DNA of 64,000 nt from Kitasatospora xanthocidica (GCF_014656195.1 NZ_BNBY01000011.1:53371-117370); one strand, 5' to 3'. Positions 8,603-16,752 are shown, counted from the first letter of the stretch. Program-made: numbers and translations. Notes: generated by a model not told the origin, from the sequence alone.

Positions 8603-8646
8603 TAGAGATACATCGATTAGAGGTACATCGGCAAGAGGTAGCATGG
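8603..8646. promoter_or_regulatory. three 15-bp direct repeats in the MATE-PadR promoter region
   Basis: Consecutive units TAGAGATACATCGAT (8603), TAGAGGTACATCGGC (8618) and AAGAGGTAGCATGG (8633) repeat with a 15-bp period. They lie in the divergent intergenic region. TAGCAT at 8638-8643 would make a reasonable -10 for the PadR gene. These are probably PadR-binding sites, although direct rather than inverted symmetry is unusual for a dimeric PadR. Confidence 0.65.
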
Positions 8647-8685
8647 CGGCTCCAGCGGGCGCACTCCGACGGAAGGGCTTCGACC

Positions 8686-9234
8686 GTGCTGACCCTCGCG
8701 ATCCTCGGCTTCCTGTACGACCAGCCGCTGCACGGCTACGAGCTCAAGTCCCGGATCACCGGCCTGACCGGCCACGTCCGCCCGGTCAGCGACGGCGCGC
8801 TCTACCCGGCCATCGCCCGGCTGGAGAAGGCCGGCCTGCTGTACCGCCGCGCCGAGGCCGGCACCGGCTCGGCACCGCGCCAGACCCTGGAACTGACCGA
8901 GGACGGCCGGGCCGAACTGCTACGACGGCTGGCCGACCCGGAACAGGCCGAAATCACCGACCAGATCCGGTTCTTCACGCTCACCGCATTCCTGCACCAC
9001 CTCGCCGACCCGCCCCGGCAGGCCGCCGTCCTCCGCCGCCGGCTGGCCTTCCTGTCGGCGCCGAGCAGCTTCTTCTACGACGGCGACGGCCGGCCGGTCA
9101 CCGCCGAGCGGGAACCCAACCCCTTCCGCCGCGGCATGCTGCTCGTCGCCCGGGCCTCCACGGCCGCCGAACGGACCTGGCTGGACGACACCATCGCGGA
9201 GCTGGAGCGGCCTTGGCCCCCGGACCCCTCGTGA
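8686..9234 (+). CDS. PadR family transcriptional regulator
   Basis: A 182-residue PadR protein starting at GTG 8686, with GGAAGG 9 bases upstream. The winged helix region reads ILGFLYDQPLHGYELKSRI, then ALYPAIARLEKAGLL, the PadR signature. A helical C-terminal domain of the Vir_act_alpha_C type follows. The long in-frame extension back to 8527 lies over the promoter repeats and is not credible as protein. It is divergent from the MATE/phosphotransferase operon and probably represses both units through the 15-bp repeats. Confidence 0.88.
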   Translation: MLTLAILGFLYDQPLHGYELKSRITGLTGHVRPVSDGALYPAIARLEKAGLLYRRAEAGTGSAPRQTLELTEDGRAELLRRLADPEQAEITDQIRFFTLTAFLHHLADPPRQAAVLRRRLAFLSAPSSFFYDGDGRPVTAEREPNPFRRGMLLVARASTAAERTWLDDTIAELERPWPPDPS

Positions 9235-9286
9235 TCTCCTCCTGAGGTCCTCATGAGCCCCTCCTGAGCCGGGCGGTCGCCAGGGT

Positions 9287-10012
9287 TCACGGACGCCGGG
9301 CGACGAAGACGAACTCCCGTCCCGGCCGGTCGGGCGCGTCGCGAACCCCTTCCACCACGAAGCCGTTGGCGGTCAGGTCCCGCTCGACCTCCTCCCGCTC
9401 GCGGAACCGCAGCGTCGAGTCCGAGGTCAGCACCTGCCCGTCCGCGCCGAACGCATAGGTCCAGCGGAACGTCACCAGCGGCGGGCTCGTCCCGATCGAC
9501 TCGACCCAGCTCTCGACGGACCCGACGCCCGGGATCTCCGTCACCCGGTGGGAGTGCTCGCGGGTCCACCGTTCCCAGGCGCGTGCGGCCGGATCGCGGG
9601 TCTCGAAGACCAGTCGCCCGCCCGGACGCAGCGCTTCGTGGGCCCCCCGCAGGGTCCGCTGCCAGTCCCGGGGCTCGGTGACGGCCTGGGCGACGTTCGC
9701 CGTCATCGTCGCCAGGTCGACCCGCAATGGCGGGAGGTCGGTCGCGTCACCGTGGATCCACCGCACCCGCTCGCCACCCGGCTTGGCGCGCGCGACCTCG
9801 ATCGACGCCCGGGCGGGATCGACGCCGACGACCTCGATCCCGCGGTCGGCCAGCAGGAGCGCGAACACCCCCGTCCCGCACCCGATGTCCAGCACGCGGC
9901 GCGCCGTGAACTCCTCCGCCATCCGGAGGTAGGCGACGAGATCGCCGCGGTCGGGGTCGAGCCGGTCGTAGATCGCGGCGAGCCGCGGATGCCCGAAACA
10001 TTCGTCAGCCAC
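9287..10012 (-). CDS. class I SAM-dependent methyltransferase
   Basis: A 241-residue protein with a GTG start. The SAM-binding motif I is VLDIGCGTGVFALLLADRG, followed by the acidic VVGVDPA and the motif V-like GRLVFETRDP. It matches the UbiE/SmtA-like group that often methylates small molecules. The substrate is not evident. Neighbours on both sides are separate units, so context gives no help. Confidence 0.85.
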   Translation of the reverse strand: MADECFGHPRLAAIYDRLDPDRGDLVAYLRMAEEFTARRVLDIGCGTGVFALLLADRGIEVVGVDPARASIEVARAKPGGERVRWIHGDATDLPPLRVDLATMTANVAQAVTEPRDWQRTLRGAHEALRPGGRLVFETRDPAARAWERWTREHSHRVTEIPGVGSVESWVESIGTSPPLVTFRWTYAFGADGQVLTSDSTLRFREREEVERDLTANGFVVEGVRDAPDRPGREFVFVARRP

Positions 10013-10063
10013 GCCGCCGACCGTACGCGGGGCCGGGCCCCGCCGGCCACCGGTCCACCGGCA

Positions 10064-10091
10064 TCAGGCGTCAGGCGTCGGGCGTCAGGCG
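10064..10091. repeat. 7-bp tandem repeat over the phosphatase stop codon
   Basis: Four 7-bp units, TCAGGCG (third unit TCGGGCG), run across the stop codon of the histidine phosphatase gene. Slippage here would alter the last residues of that protein. Confidence 0.6.
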
Positions 10092-11458
10092 TGGCCGAGG
10101 CAGCGCTTGAGCTCGTTGAGGTCGTAGAAGTGGCTGCCCCTGCTGACGGGCTTGCAGGAGGGCTTGAAGGCGGTCTCCTTCTCGTTGTAGAGCATCCGGA
10201 CCAGGTGGGTGGCGGGCTTGCCGTCGGCAGGCGTGTCCGCGTACAGGTCCCACTGGATGTTCGCGGCCATCGGCGCGACCTCGGCGCCGCGCCACGGGTT
10301 GTTCCGGTACGAGTACGGCTCCCCCGGGGCGGCGGGATCGGTGCTGCCGGGCAGGCCCATCAGCACGGCGAGCGGCTCGATCTCCTCGGCATGGGTGAAG
10401 CGCAGGACCGCGCCCTTGTCGCTGGAGCCGTCCGCCTTCGCCCCGGCCTGGGCGAGCAGGTCGTCGAGGAGGACGCCGGCCATCTTGTAGGTGATCGTGC
10501 GGCCGCTGAAGGCCGGGCCCTTCTGGTAGAACTCCTCGGCGTCGTCCAGGTACGCGAACCACTGGGCGTCGCGCGGGGCGAGGAAGCGGCCGAGGTCGAC
10601 GTCCGGGGCCTCGACGTCCAGGTCGGGCGCGGCCGCGTACAGCTGGTAGAGAGAGCGCGCGAAGGAGACCTGGTCGGCGGCCGGCAGCGCGGCGGCGAAC
10701 TCGTCCCGGAACAGGCGCGCGACGACGCGGTGCGCCGCCTCGGCGGTGCGCGGGTCGGCGTCGAGCTCCGCCAGGACGGCGGCCAGGCCGGGGTCGCCCG
10801 CCAGGTAGGCCTGGTAGTCGGCGTTCTGCGGCTGCTTGTGGAAGTACAGCAGGTTCTTGTCGGTGACCGGGGCCCCGATCAGGCCCGCCAGCGCCGGGTC
10901 CCCGGAGACCAGGCCGCCGGTGAAGGCCTCGGCACTGGCCACGGCGCGCGCCACGCCCGAGGTCTCGACGACGACGGGCTCGTGCTCGGCGGTGATCTTC
11001 TCGAACAGGGACGGCAGCCGCTGCTCCATCCGCAGCGCGGTCCGGCGGTGCTCCTGCGCCCCGCGCGCGGAGAGGTTGCCGTAGCCGAGGGCCTTCGCCG
11101 CGTCCAGCAGCGACCGCACCTGCGGGCCCAGGTCCTCGCCGAGGCCGGTGAGGGCGTCCTGCTGTTCGGCCTTGCCCAGCAGGGCGAGCACGGCTTCGCC
11201 GTCCTTGCCGTCCGACATGGCCCGGGAGCCGTGGCGGGCGACGTTCTCGGTGAACACCGGACTGAAGCCCCTGGGCGGGCTCTGGTAGCGGCCGGCCTTC
11301 TCCTGCGGCACGTAGGGGGCCTTGGTGCCGTACAGGTCCCGGTGGGCGTGCGGCGCACCGCTCCCGTCCCGGGCGGAGGCGGTGCCTGCGGTGCACAGCA
11401 CACCGGCCGCCAGGGAGACGGCCAGGGCGGCGGAGAGCGGAGCGGTGCGCTTCAACAC
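10085..11458 (-). CDS. secreted histidine acid phosphatase, MINPP/phytase-like
   Basis: The product is a 457-residue exported phosphatase of the branch-2 histidine phosphatase family. A signal peptide (basic start, hydrophobic core, AGTASAR near residue 30) is followed by the catalytic RHGSR at about 75-79. The proton-donor motif reads HAE at about 356-358. HAE rather than HD is what is known for the multiple inositol polyphosphate phosphatase group, so phytate or inositol polyphosphates are plausible substrates. The start is GTG with GAAGGAC upstream; TTG one codon later is an alternative. It is a single gene with a perfect palindrome about 20 bp upstream of the start. Phosphate control is likely in principle, but no PHO box was recognised. 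Confidence 0.85.
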   Translation of the reverse strand: MLKRTAPLSAALAVSLAAGVLCTAGTASARDGSGAPHAHRDLYGTKAPYVPQEKAGRYQSPPRGFSPVFTENVARHGSRAMSDGKDGEAVLALLGKAEQQDALTGLGEDLGPQVRSLLDAAKALGYGNLSARGAQEHRRTALRMEQRLPSLFEKITAEHEPVVVETSGVARAVASAEAFTGGLVSGDPALAGLIGAPVTDKNLLYFHKQPQNADYQAYLAGDPGLAAVLAELDADPRTAEAAHRVVARLFRDEFAAALPAADQVSFARSLYQLYAAAPDLDVEAPDVDLGRFLAPRDAQWFAYLDDAEEFYQKGPAFSGRTITYKMAGVLLDDLLAQAGAKADGSSDKGAVLRFTHAEEIEPLAVLMGLPGSTDPAAPGEPYSYRNNPWRGAEVAPMAANIQWDLYADTPADGKPATHLVRMLYNEKETAFKPSCKPVSRGSHFYDLNELKRCLGHA

Positions 11459-11478
11459 AGGTCCTTCGGTCGCGACGG

Positions 11479-11494
11479 GCTACCGATCGGTAGC
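11479..11494. promoter_or_regulatory. 16-bp perfect palindrome upstream of the phosphatase gene
   Basis: GCTACCGATCGGTAGC is fully self-complementary and lies 20 bp before the GTG start at 11458. It could be an operator or an RNA stem close to the ribosome binding site. No regulator gene is adjacent. Confidence 0.55.
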
Positions 11495-11630
11495 TTCGGT
11501 CGTCCCGCAGGGTCGCGCGGCGACCGGAACCACCACCGACGCCGGGCGGTGGACGGGATGAAGCTCGGCTGAACAGCGCGCTCCGACGGCGCCCCCCGCC
11601 CCCCATCCCGTCCGTACGCCCCGGTGCCCC

Positions 11631-12017
11631 TCAACTCCGCCCGGGCGGTGGAGCCTCGTCGCCGGTCTTGCCGTAGCCGAGGCACTCGACGATCAGACCG
11701 TCCCGTACGAGTGCGATGGTCACCCCGCGGACCGAGTCGGCCGGGCCGGTGCCGAAGCGGTGGCGCCAACGGACCGTCGCGCGCTCACCGGTGACGACGA
11801 CGGACTCCGGGTCGAACCGGCCGGTGCGGTCCTCGGCGAGTGCCCGGCAGAACTCCAGGCACGCGGCGCGGCCCTCGTAGCGGGCCCCGTCGGGGGCCGG
11901 ATGCCTCCCCTCCATCACGCAGTCGTCGGCGATCAGGTCGGCGAGCAACGAGCCGTCATGGTCGGTGAAGGCACGGATGAAGGTATGGATCACCTCGGCC
12001 GTGCCGCGGAACGACAT
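11631..12017 (-). CDS. SnoaL-like / NTF2-fold protein
   Basis: A 128-residue alpha+beta barrel protein. It has the helix start IHTFIRAFTDHD, ADDCVMEGRHPAP for the first strand pair, and the closing strands VRWRHRFGTG and GLIVECLGYG. The family includes polyketide cyclases, ketosteroid isomerase-like proteins and non-enzymatic binders. It starts 9 bp after the stop of the MFS transporter and is surely co-transcribed with it. No catalytic assignment is possible from the sequence. Confidence 0.8.
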   Translation of the reverse strand: MSFRGTAEVIHTFIRAFTDHDGSLLADLIADDCVMEGRHPAPDGARYEGRAACLEFCRALAEDRTGRFDPESVVVTGERATVRWRHRFGTGPADSVRGVTIALVRDGLIVECLGYGKTGDEAPPPGRS

Positions 12018-12026
12018 CCCGGCCGC

Positions 12027-13271
12027 TCAGGAGCCGGACGCGCCGACGGGGGCGGGGGTCGCCTGTTCCGCCCCGCGCTCCTCCCGGCGGGCGCTCCAGA
12101 CCGCCAGGGACGTGAGCAGGGTGAAGACCGCCCCGGCCGTCAGGACGCCGTTGATGGTGGCGTTGGTGGCGACGAGCCCGCCGAGGAGGGCGCCGAGCGC
12201 GATCGCCAGGTTGTAGACGGAGGTGTTCAGCGCGGTGGCCGCCTCGGTCGATTCGGGTGCCGCCTTGAGGATCCACGTCTGCACGCTGACCGGCACGCCG
12301 CCGAAGGCCAGCCCCCAGCCCAGCAGCAGCAGGGCGCCGCTGACCGGCGAGCGGCCGGCGAAGGGGAAGACCGCGAGGATGACCGTCAGCAGCACACTGA
12401 TGGAGAGGATGGTGACGCGGATGTTGCGCTCCGCGGCCGCCCCGGCGAGGAAGTTGCCGATGATGCCGGCCACGCCGAAGCCGAGCAGCAGCGGGCCGAT
12501 CGCGCCCTCGCCGATCCCGGACGTGCTCTGGAGGATCGGGCTGATGAAGGTGAACGCCGCGAAGTGACCGCCGACCAGCAGGAAGGTGGAGAGCACGCCG
12601 GCCCGTACCACCGGGTGGCGGAACTGCTGCGGCAGTGTGCGCAGTTGGACTACCTCCCGGGCGGGCATGGGCGGCAGCAGGACGAGCAGGGCCGCCAGCA
12701 CGAGGAGGCCCAGCGCCGCCGCGGCCACGAACGCGACCCGCCAGTCGGCGACGCCGCCGAGCAGGGTGCCGGCCGGCACGCCGAGCACGTTGGCCGCCGT
12801 CGCGCCGCCGAACACGACCGAGATGGCCCGGGGGATGGAGCGCTCCGGCACCAGCCGTACGGCGAGGCCCGCGGCGAGCGCCCAGAAGCCGCCGATGCTG
12901 ACGCCGACGAGGAAGCGGGCCACCAGCAGGACGGTGAAGTCGGGTGCCGCCGCCGACAGTCCGTTGGCCAGCACCATCAGGGTGATCAGGCCGATCAGGG
13001 CGACCCGCCGGTCGAGGCGCCCGATCGCCACCGGGAGCAGCGGCGCCGTGACGGCGGCGACCAGGCCGGGGACGGTCACCATCAGGCCGGCGGTGCCCTC
13101 GGAGACGTCGAGGGCTCCTCCGATGAAGGGGAGCAGCCCCACCGGCAGTGATTCGACGGTCACCAGCGCGAAGGTGCCGACCGCCATGGTGACGACGGCG
13201 AGCCAGCTCCTGAGGGGTACCCGCTCACCGTCGGGCGTGGTCGGGGGTCTCTCGGTGTCGGTGATGGTCAT
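12027..13271 (-). CDS. MFS transporter, DHA1-type (AraJ-like)
   Basis: The product has 414 residues, about twelve transmembrane helices and a short cytoplasmic N-terminus. Segments such as FALVTVESLPVGLLPFIGGAL and GRLDRRVALIGLI (the loop 2-3 motif) place it among sugar-efflux and drug-efflux permeases. The ATG at 13271 with GGAGAG upstream is preferred; the longer ORF to 13778 would extend over the divergent LysR gene. It heads an operon with the NTF2-fold gene and is divergent from a LysR regulator that probably controls it. Confidence 0.9.
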   Translation of the reverse strand: MTITDTERPPTTPDGERVPLRSWLAVVTMAVGTFALVTVESLPVGLLPFIGGALDVSEGTAGLMVTVPGLVAAVTAPLLPVAIGRLDRRVALIGLITLMVLANGLSAAAPDFTVLLVARFLVGVSIGGFWALAAGLAVRLVPERSIPRAISVVFGGATAANVLGVPAGTLLGGVADWRVAFVAAAALGLLVLAALLVLLPPMPAREVVQLRTLPQQFRHPVVRAGVLSTFLLVGGHFAAFTFISPILQSTSGIGEGAIGPLLLGFGVAGIIGNFLAGAAAERNIRVTILSISVLLTVILAVFPFAGRSPVSGALLLLGWGLAFGGVPVSVQTWILKAAPESTEAATALNTSVYNLAIALGALLGGLVATNATINGVLTAGAVFTLLTSLAVWSARREERGAEQATPAPVGASGS

Positions 13272-13427
13272 GGTTTCTCTCCGTCGGGTTCGGTGGGGAA
13301 ATCGGCTCGTCACCCGGTAGCAGTCGGGGCCGGCCCGCGGTCGATCCTCCGGCCCCTCTTCGTGATCATCAACGCCGAAGATCAGTAAGATCCGATAACC
13401 AGGACTTATGACGGGGGTCAACGACAG

Positions 13428-14318
13428 GTGGAAGTACGTGACATCGAGATCTTCCTGACACTTGCGGAGGAACTGCACTTCGGCCGGGCCGCCGCCCGGC
13501 TGCACCTCACCCAGGCGCGGGTCAGCCAGGTGATCTGCCGTCAGGAACGCCAACTCGGCGGCCTGCTGTTCGACCGCACCAACCGCCGCCGGATCCACCT
13601 GACCCCGCTCGGCCGGCAACTCTCCGCCGACCTGCGGCCGGTGTACGCGAACCTGCGGCACAGCCTCGACCGCGCGCGGATGGCGGCCCGCGGCAAGACC
13701 GAGCGCCTGCGCGTCAGCATGATGCCCTTCAACGTGCCCGACCTGCACCGCTTCTGGCAGACCTTCCAGGCCCGCCACCCCCAGTGGGAGCTGCAGATCC
13801 GCACGGCGCCCTACGTCGACCCCTTCGCCAGACTCCGCGAGGGCGACGTGGACGTGTTCGTCACCTGGCTACCCGTGGACGACCCCGCCTTCACCGTCGG
13901 CCCGGTCCTCTTCCACGACCCCCGGGTCCTGGCCGTCTCCGCGGCCCACGAACTCGCCGAACACCACGCCGTCCCGCACGAGGCCCTCGCCGACTTCGCC
14001 CACGCCATGCCCCCCGACATGCCCGACTACTGGGAGGACGGCTACCTCGGCTTCCACACGCCGAGGGGCAAGACCATCGAACGGATCGAGAAGGTCACCA
14101 ACGCCGACGAACTGATCAACCTCGTCATCACCGGCGAGATCGTCCACCCCTTCCCCTCCCACGTCACCCGCTACTGGTCGATGTCCCACGTGCGCTTCAT
14201 CCCCGTACCGGAGATGGGGACCATCCCCTACGGCCTGGTGTGGCGCAGGGACTCCGAGAACGAGCTCGTCCGGGCCCTCGCCCAGACCGTACGGGACCTC
14301 GGCCCCGTACGGTTCTGA
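13428..14318 (+). CDS. LysR family transcriptional regulator
   Basis: A 296-residue regulator with a GTG start. The winged helix-turn-helix is at the extreme N-terminus (FLTLAEELHFGRAAARLHLTQARVSQVI), and a periplasmic-binding-protein-like effector domain follows from about residue 90. It is divergent from the MFS/NTF2 operon across a 156-bp gap, the standard arrangement for a LysR regulator and its target. The effector is unknown. Confidence 0.92.
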   Translation: MEVRDIEIFLTLAEELHFGRAAARLHLTQARVSQVICRQERQLGGLLFDRTNRRRIHLTPLGRQLSADLRPVYANLRHSLDRARMAARGKTERLRVSMMPFNVPDLHRFWQTFQARHPQWELQIRTAPYVDPFARLREGDVDVFVTWLPVDDPAFTVGPVLFHDPRVLAVSAAHELAEHHAVPHEALADFAHAMPPDMPDYWEDGYLGFHTPRGKTIERIEKVTNADELINLVITGEIVHPFPSHVTRYWSMSHVRFIPVPEMGTIPYGLVWRRDSENELVRALAQTVRDLGPVRF

Positions 14319-14373
14319 GGACGGCCGCGCGTCGACACCACCCCGGCCCCACCTGAGAAGCCTGGGGCGCTCC

Positions 14374-15540
14374 TCACTCCGGGCGCAGGTCCAGCACCAG
14401 GTCGCGCGGCAGGCCGTGGGTGTCGTGCAGGTAGTGGAGGTCGTCCTCGGTCAGCGGGCCGCGGAAGCGGGGGCGGGAGAGCACCCGGCGGCCGCGTTCC
14501 AGGAGGCGGCCGAACCGGTCCTCCTCGTCGAGCAGCACCCGGCGCACGGACTCCGGGTCCACGTCCTGACGGAAGCGGTCCAGGGTGTGCCGGACCAACT
14601 CGACCGGCAGGTCCCCGAGTCCGCGCCGCGGGTCGTCCCGGCGGAGCACGGTGAGCACCCGGCGCACCAGTCGGCGCAGCACGTAGCCGCGGCCGGTGTT
14701 GGACGGGCGGACGCCGTCGCCGATGACGACGATGCCCGAGCGCAGGTGGTCGCAGACCAGCCGCAGTGACGGTTCGTCCAGCTGCCACAGGGGCGGGACG
14801 AGGCGGCGCCAGGGGTCGAAGACGTCGCACTCGAAGACCGACGTCCGGCCCTGCAGCAGCGAGGAGAGCCGTTCCAGACCGAGACCGGTGTCGACGTTGC
14901 GCTGGGGAAGCGGGACGAGGGTGCCGTCGTCGAGCCGCCGGTGACGCATCATCACGTGGTTCCAGATCTCCACCCAGCGGTCGTCCCGGGTGGGCGTCGA
15001 CTCCGGTGGGGTGTCACCGGTCCACAGGAAGATCTCCGAGTCCGGGCCGCACGGACCGGTCGGCCCGTTGGACCACCAGTTGTCCTCGACGGTGAGCTCG
15101 ACCGGTACGCCGCGGTCCTGCCACAGCTCCAGCGAGCCGGTGTCCGGGCCGACCCGCTCGTCGCCGCCGAAGACGGTGACGTGGAGCCGGCCGGGATCGA
15201 TGCCGAACCCGTCGGTGAGCAGCCCGTAGCCCCAGTCGAGGCTCTGCGGGCCCTCGTAGTCGCCGAGGGACCAGGTGCCGAGCATCTCGAAGACGGTCAG
15301 GTGAGTGCGGTCGCCGACCTCGTCGAGGTCCGTGGTGCGCAGGCAGCGCTGCACGTTCACCAGCCGGCTGCCGAGCGGGTGCGGGCGCCCCTCCAGGTAG
15401 GGCGTGAGGGGGTGCATGCCGGAGGTGGTGAACAGCACCGGGTCGCCGGGCGGGGGCAGCAGGGTCGAGCCGGTGATCCGGCGGTGGCCGCGCTCCTCGT
15501 AGTACTCGGTGAACGTACGGACGAGCTGGTCGGTGTTCAT
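14374..15540 (-). CDS. truncated alanyl-tRNA synthetase paralogue (catalytic core only)
   Basis: This 388-residue class II synthetase core is clearly homologous to AlaRS. It has a motif 1 region (LLPPPGDPVLFTTSGMHPLT), motif 2 with VNVQRCLRTTDLDEVGD and FEMLGTWSLGDY, the GPTGPCGPDSEIF loop, EIWNHVMM, motif 3 TGLGLERLSSLLQG, and the mid-domain DGVRPSNTGRGYVLRRLVRR. It stops soon after DTHGLPRDLVLDL. The rest of the tRNA-recognition helices, the editing domain and C-Ala of a normal enzyme of about 890 residues are absent. AAGGAG lies 7 bases before the ATG. It may be an auxiliary synthetase, a resistance paralogue or an enzyme that activates alanine for something other than translation. The leader upstream suggests control by charged tRNA-Ala. 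Confidence 0.85.
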   Translation of the reverse strand: MNTDQLVRTFTEYYEERGHRRITGSTLLPPPGDPVLFTTSGMHPLTPYLEGRPHPLGSRLVNVQRCLRTTDLDEVGDRTHLTVFEMLGTWSLGDYEGPQSLDWGYGLLTDGFGIDPGRLHVTVFGGDERVGPDTGSLELWQDRGVPVELTVEDNWWSNGPTGPCGPDSEIFLWTGDTPPESTPTRDDRWVEIWNHVMMRHRRLDDGTLVPLPQRNVDTGLGLERLSSLLQGRTSVFECDVFDPWRRLVPPLWQLDEPSLRLVCDHLRSGIVVIGDGVRPSNTGRGYVLRRLVRRVLTVLRRDDPRRGLGDLPVELVRHTLDRFRQDVDPESVRRVLLDEEDRFGRLLERGRRVLSRPRFRGPLTEDDLHYLHDTHGLPRDLVLDLRPE

Positions 15541-15758
15541 GGGGTGGCTCCTTCGCGTGTGCCGGGGGGGACGCACCGGACAACGGGTCCACGCGATGGT
15601 CGGAACCGAGGAGGGAAGCACCTCGAAGTCACCGTCGGCGGCCCGTTTCCGGTCGCCGAGGGGAGGTGGTACGTCAGGCGGCGGCAACCGGCGAGCTGGT
15701 CGCTCGCGCGGTAGCGGTGGCAGTGCCGGGGCCGGTGACGTTCATGGTGCCGAGGATA
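15541..15758 (-). promoter_or_regulatory. predicted ribosome-mediated attenuator upstream of the AlaRS paralogue
   Basis: A TATCCT -10 element (15758-15753) sits 7 bases before the ATG of a 23-codon Ala-rich ORF, so the leader mRNA would be leaderless; the -35 is weak. Within the ORF a 6-bp stem forms (15691-15696 with 15702-15707, 5-base loop). After its stop a second hairpin (15635-15640 with 15654-15659, extendable inward) is enclosed by a long-range pairing of 15619-15624 with 15663-15668. Ribosome stalling at alanine codons could switch between these. No U tract is obvious. A translational block of the AAGGAG at about 15552 is an alternative. Confidence 0.55.
15674..15745 (-). CDS. Ala-rich leader peptide (23 aa)
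   Basis: A short ORF of 23 codons begins MNVTGPGTATATARA and ends in three consecutive alanines before TGA. Seven of 23 residues are alanine. It lies 133 bp upstream of a gene encoding an alanyl-tRNA synthetase-like protein, on the same strand. No Shine-Dalgarno sequence precedes it, and the -10 element is 7 bases away, as in leaderless Streptomyces leader peptides. The match between the amino acid enriched in the peptide and the enzyme downstream is the reason for calling it. Confidence 0.6.
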   Translation of the reverse strand: MNVTGPGTATATARATSSPVAAA

Positions 15759-15898
15759 ACGCGGCCGACGGCCCCGAGGCACCTGGATTTCCGGGGTCCA
15801 TCGGGGTTGCGGGCCGTGGCGCCGACCGACGATTCGCACACCATCCACTACTTTCCGTGATGACCCTTGCCCCATCGCCTCACGGAACGGAGCGCAGC

Positions 15899-16618
15899 AT
15901 GCGCCTTCGCTCGATGTTCGTCGTCTCCCTCGCCTGTGCCCTGCCGATGACCGGCGTCGCGGCCGCCGGGAACGCCGTCGCCCAGCCCCGGAGCGTCCGG
16001 GCGGTCCTCCCCGACGACTGCCCGACCCGGACGGTCCCGCCGGTCGAGCACCCGGAGCAGTACTACTGCCAGGACCCCCGACTCGGCCCGGCCGCCCTGC
16101 CCAACACCGAGCCGGTCGCCACCCTGCTGCGGGGGTACCAGCGGTTCGGCGGGCTCAGTGCCACGAACTTCGTGAAGCTGTACGCCGACTCCACCACGGG
16201 CAACTGGCTGTTCGCACCCGACCGCGGCTTCCAGCGGCTCAACGGCCAGGTGAACCGGACCCGGTGGACCGTGCCGGTCGGCACCAGGCTGGACCGCTTC
16301 GGCGCGCTCAAGGGCGGCTACCTCGCCGACCCCGGCACTCCGTTCACCCAGCTCGCAGTGACCCCGGACGCGCTCAACCCCGACACCGACGGCAAGGCCT
16401 ACCACTGCCTGAACGCCCTGAAGCCGTTCGACGTGTGGCGGGGGCACGTCGCGGCCTTCTACGGGATGCCCGGCGGCGGCATCCAGGAGTGGCTCGACAA
16501 GGCGCTCAAGCCCCAGGAGCTCGGCGACAAGGACTACAAGATCAACGTCCTCATCGACGAGAAGTACCTCGAGGTCGTCCCCGACGACCAGTGCGTGGTG
16601 ACGCCCACCGGCGCCTGA
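15899..16618 (+). CDS. secreted TNT-domain NAD glycohydrolase-like protein
   Basis: A 239-residue exported protein. A signal peptide (hydrophobic core, then VAAAGNAVAQP) is followed by a short cysteine-containing region and a C-terminal TNT domain with GTRLDRFG, the LKPFDVWRG strand and the active-site-like GMPGGGIQEW, where the Gln matches the catalytic Gln known in tuberculosis necrotizing toxin. Six or so cysteines could form disulfides. The known family reaction is NAD+/NADP+ hydrolysis to nicotinamide and ADP-ribose. It may act as an extracellular NADase, a toxin against competitors or a scavenging enzyme. The ATG at 15899 gives the best signal peptide. A strong terminator follows, then a possible partner gene. 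Confidence 0.82.
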   Translation: MRLRSMFVVSLACALPMTGVAAAGNAVAQPRSVRAVLPDDCPTRTVPPVEHPEQYYCQDPRLGPAALPNTEPVATLLRGYQRFGGLSATNFVKLYADSTTGNWLFAPDRGFQRLNGQVNRTRWTVPVGTRLDRFGALKGGYLADPGTPFTQLAVTPDALNPDTDGKAYHCLNALKPFDVWRGHVAAFYGMPGGGIQEWLDKALKPQELGDKDYKINVLIDEKYLEVVPDDQCVVTPTGA

Positions 16619-16670
16619 CGCTCCCGCGCGCCCCGGGGACCCGGGGACCCGGGGTGTCGAGGAAGGTGGC

Positions 16671-16719
16671 GGGGCGCGGCGCCGCGGAGAGGCCGGTCCT
16701 CCCCGCGGCGCCGCGCCCC
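16671..16719 (+). terminator. strong terminator hairpin after the TNT gene
   Basis: A perfect 17-bp stem (16671-16687 with 16703-16719, GC only) extends by four more pairs across one mismatch to a CCGGT loop. It lies 52 bp past the TNT stop and separates it from the next gene on the same strand. Confidence 0.88.
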
Positions 16720-16752
16720 GAACCCGCTGGCCACGAGCCCGAGCCGGCTGCC

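Noticed and set aside
14346..14368. Terminator between the LysR gene and the AlaRS-like gene
   Set aside because: Only a 6-bp GCCCCA/TGGGGC stem can form, too weak to list.
15541..15720. T-box riboswitch before the AlaRS-like gene
   Set aside because: A GGTGG-like string appears on the plus strand, opposite to the gene, and the conserved T-box antiterminator sequence is absent on the coding strand. The Ala-rich leader ORF explains the region better.
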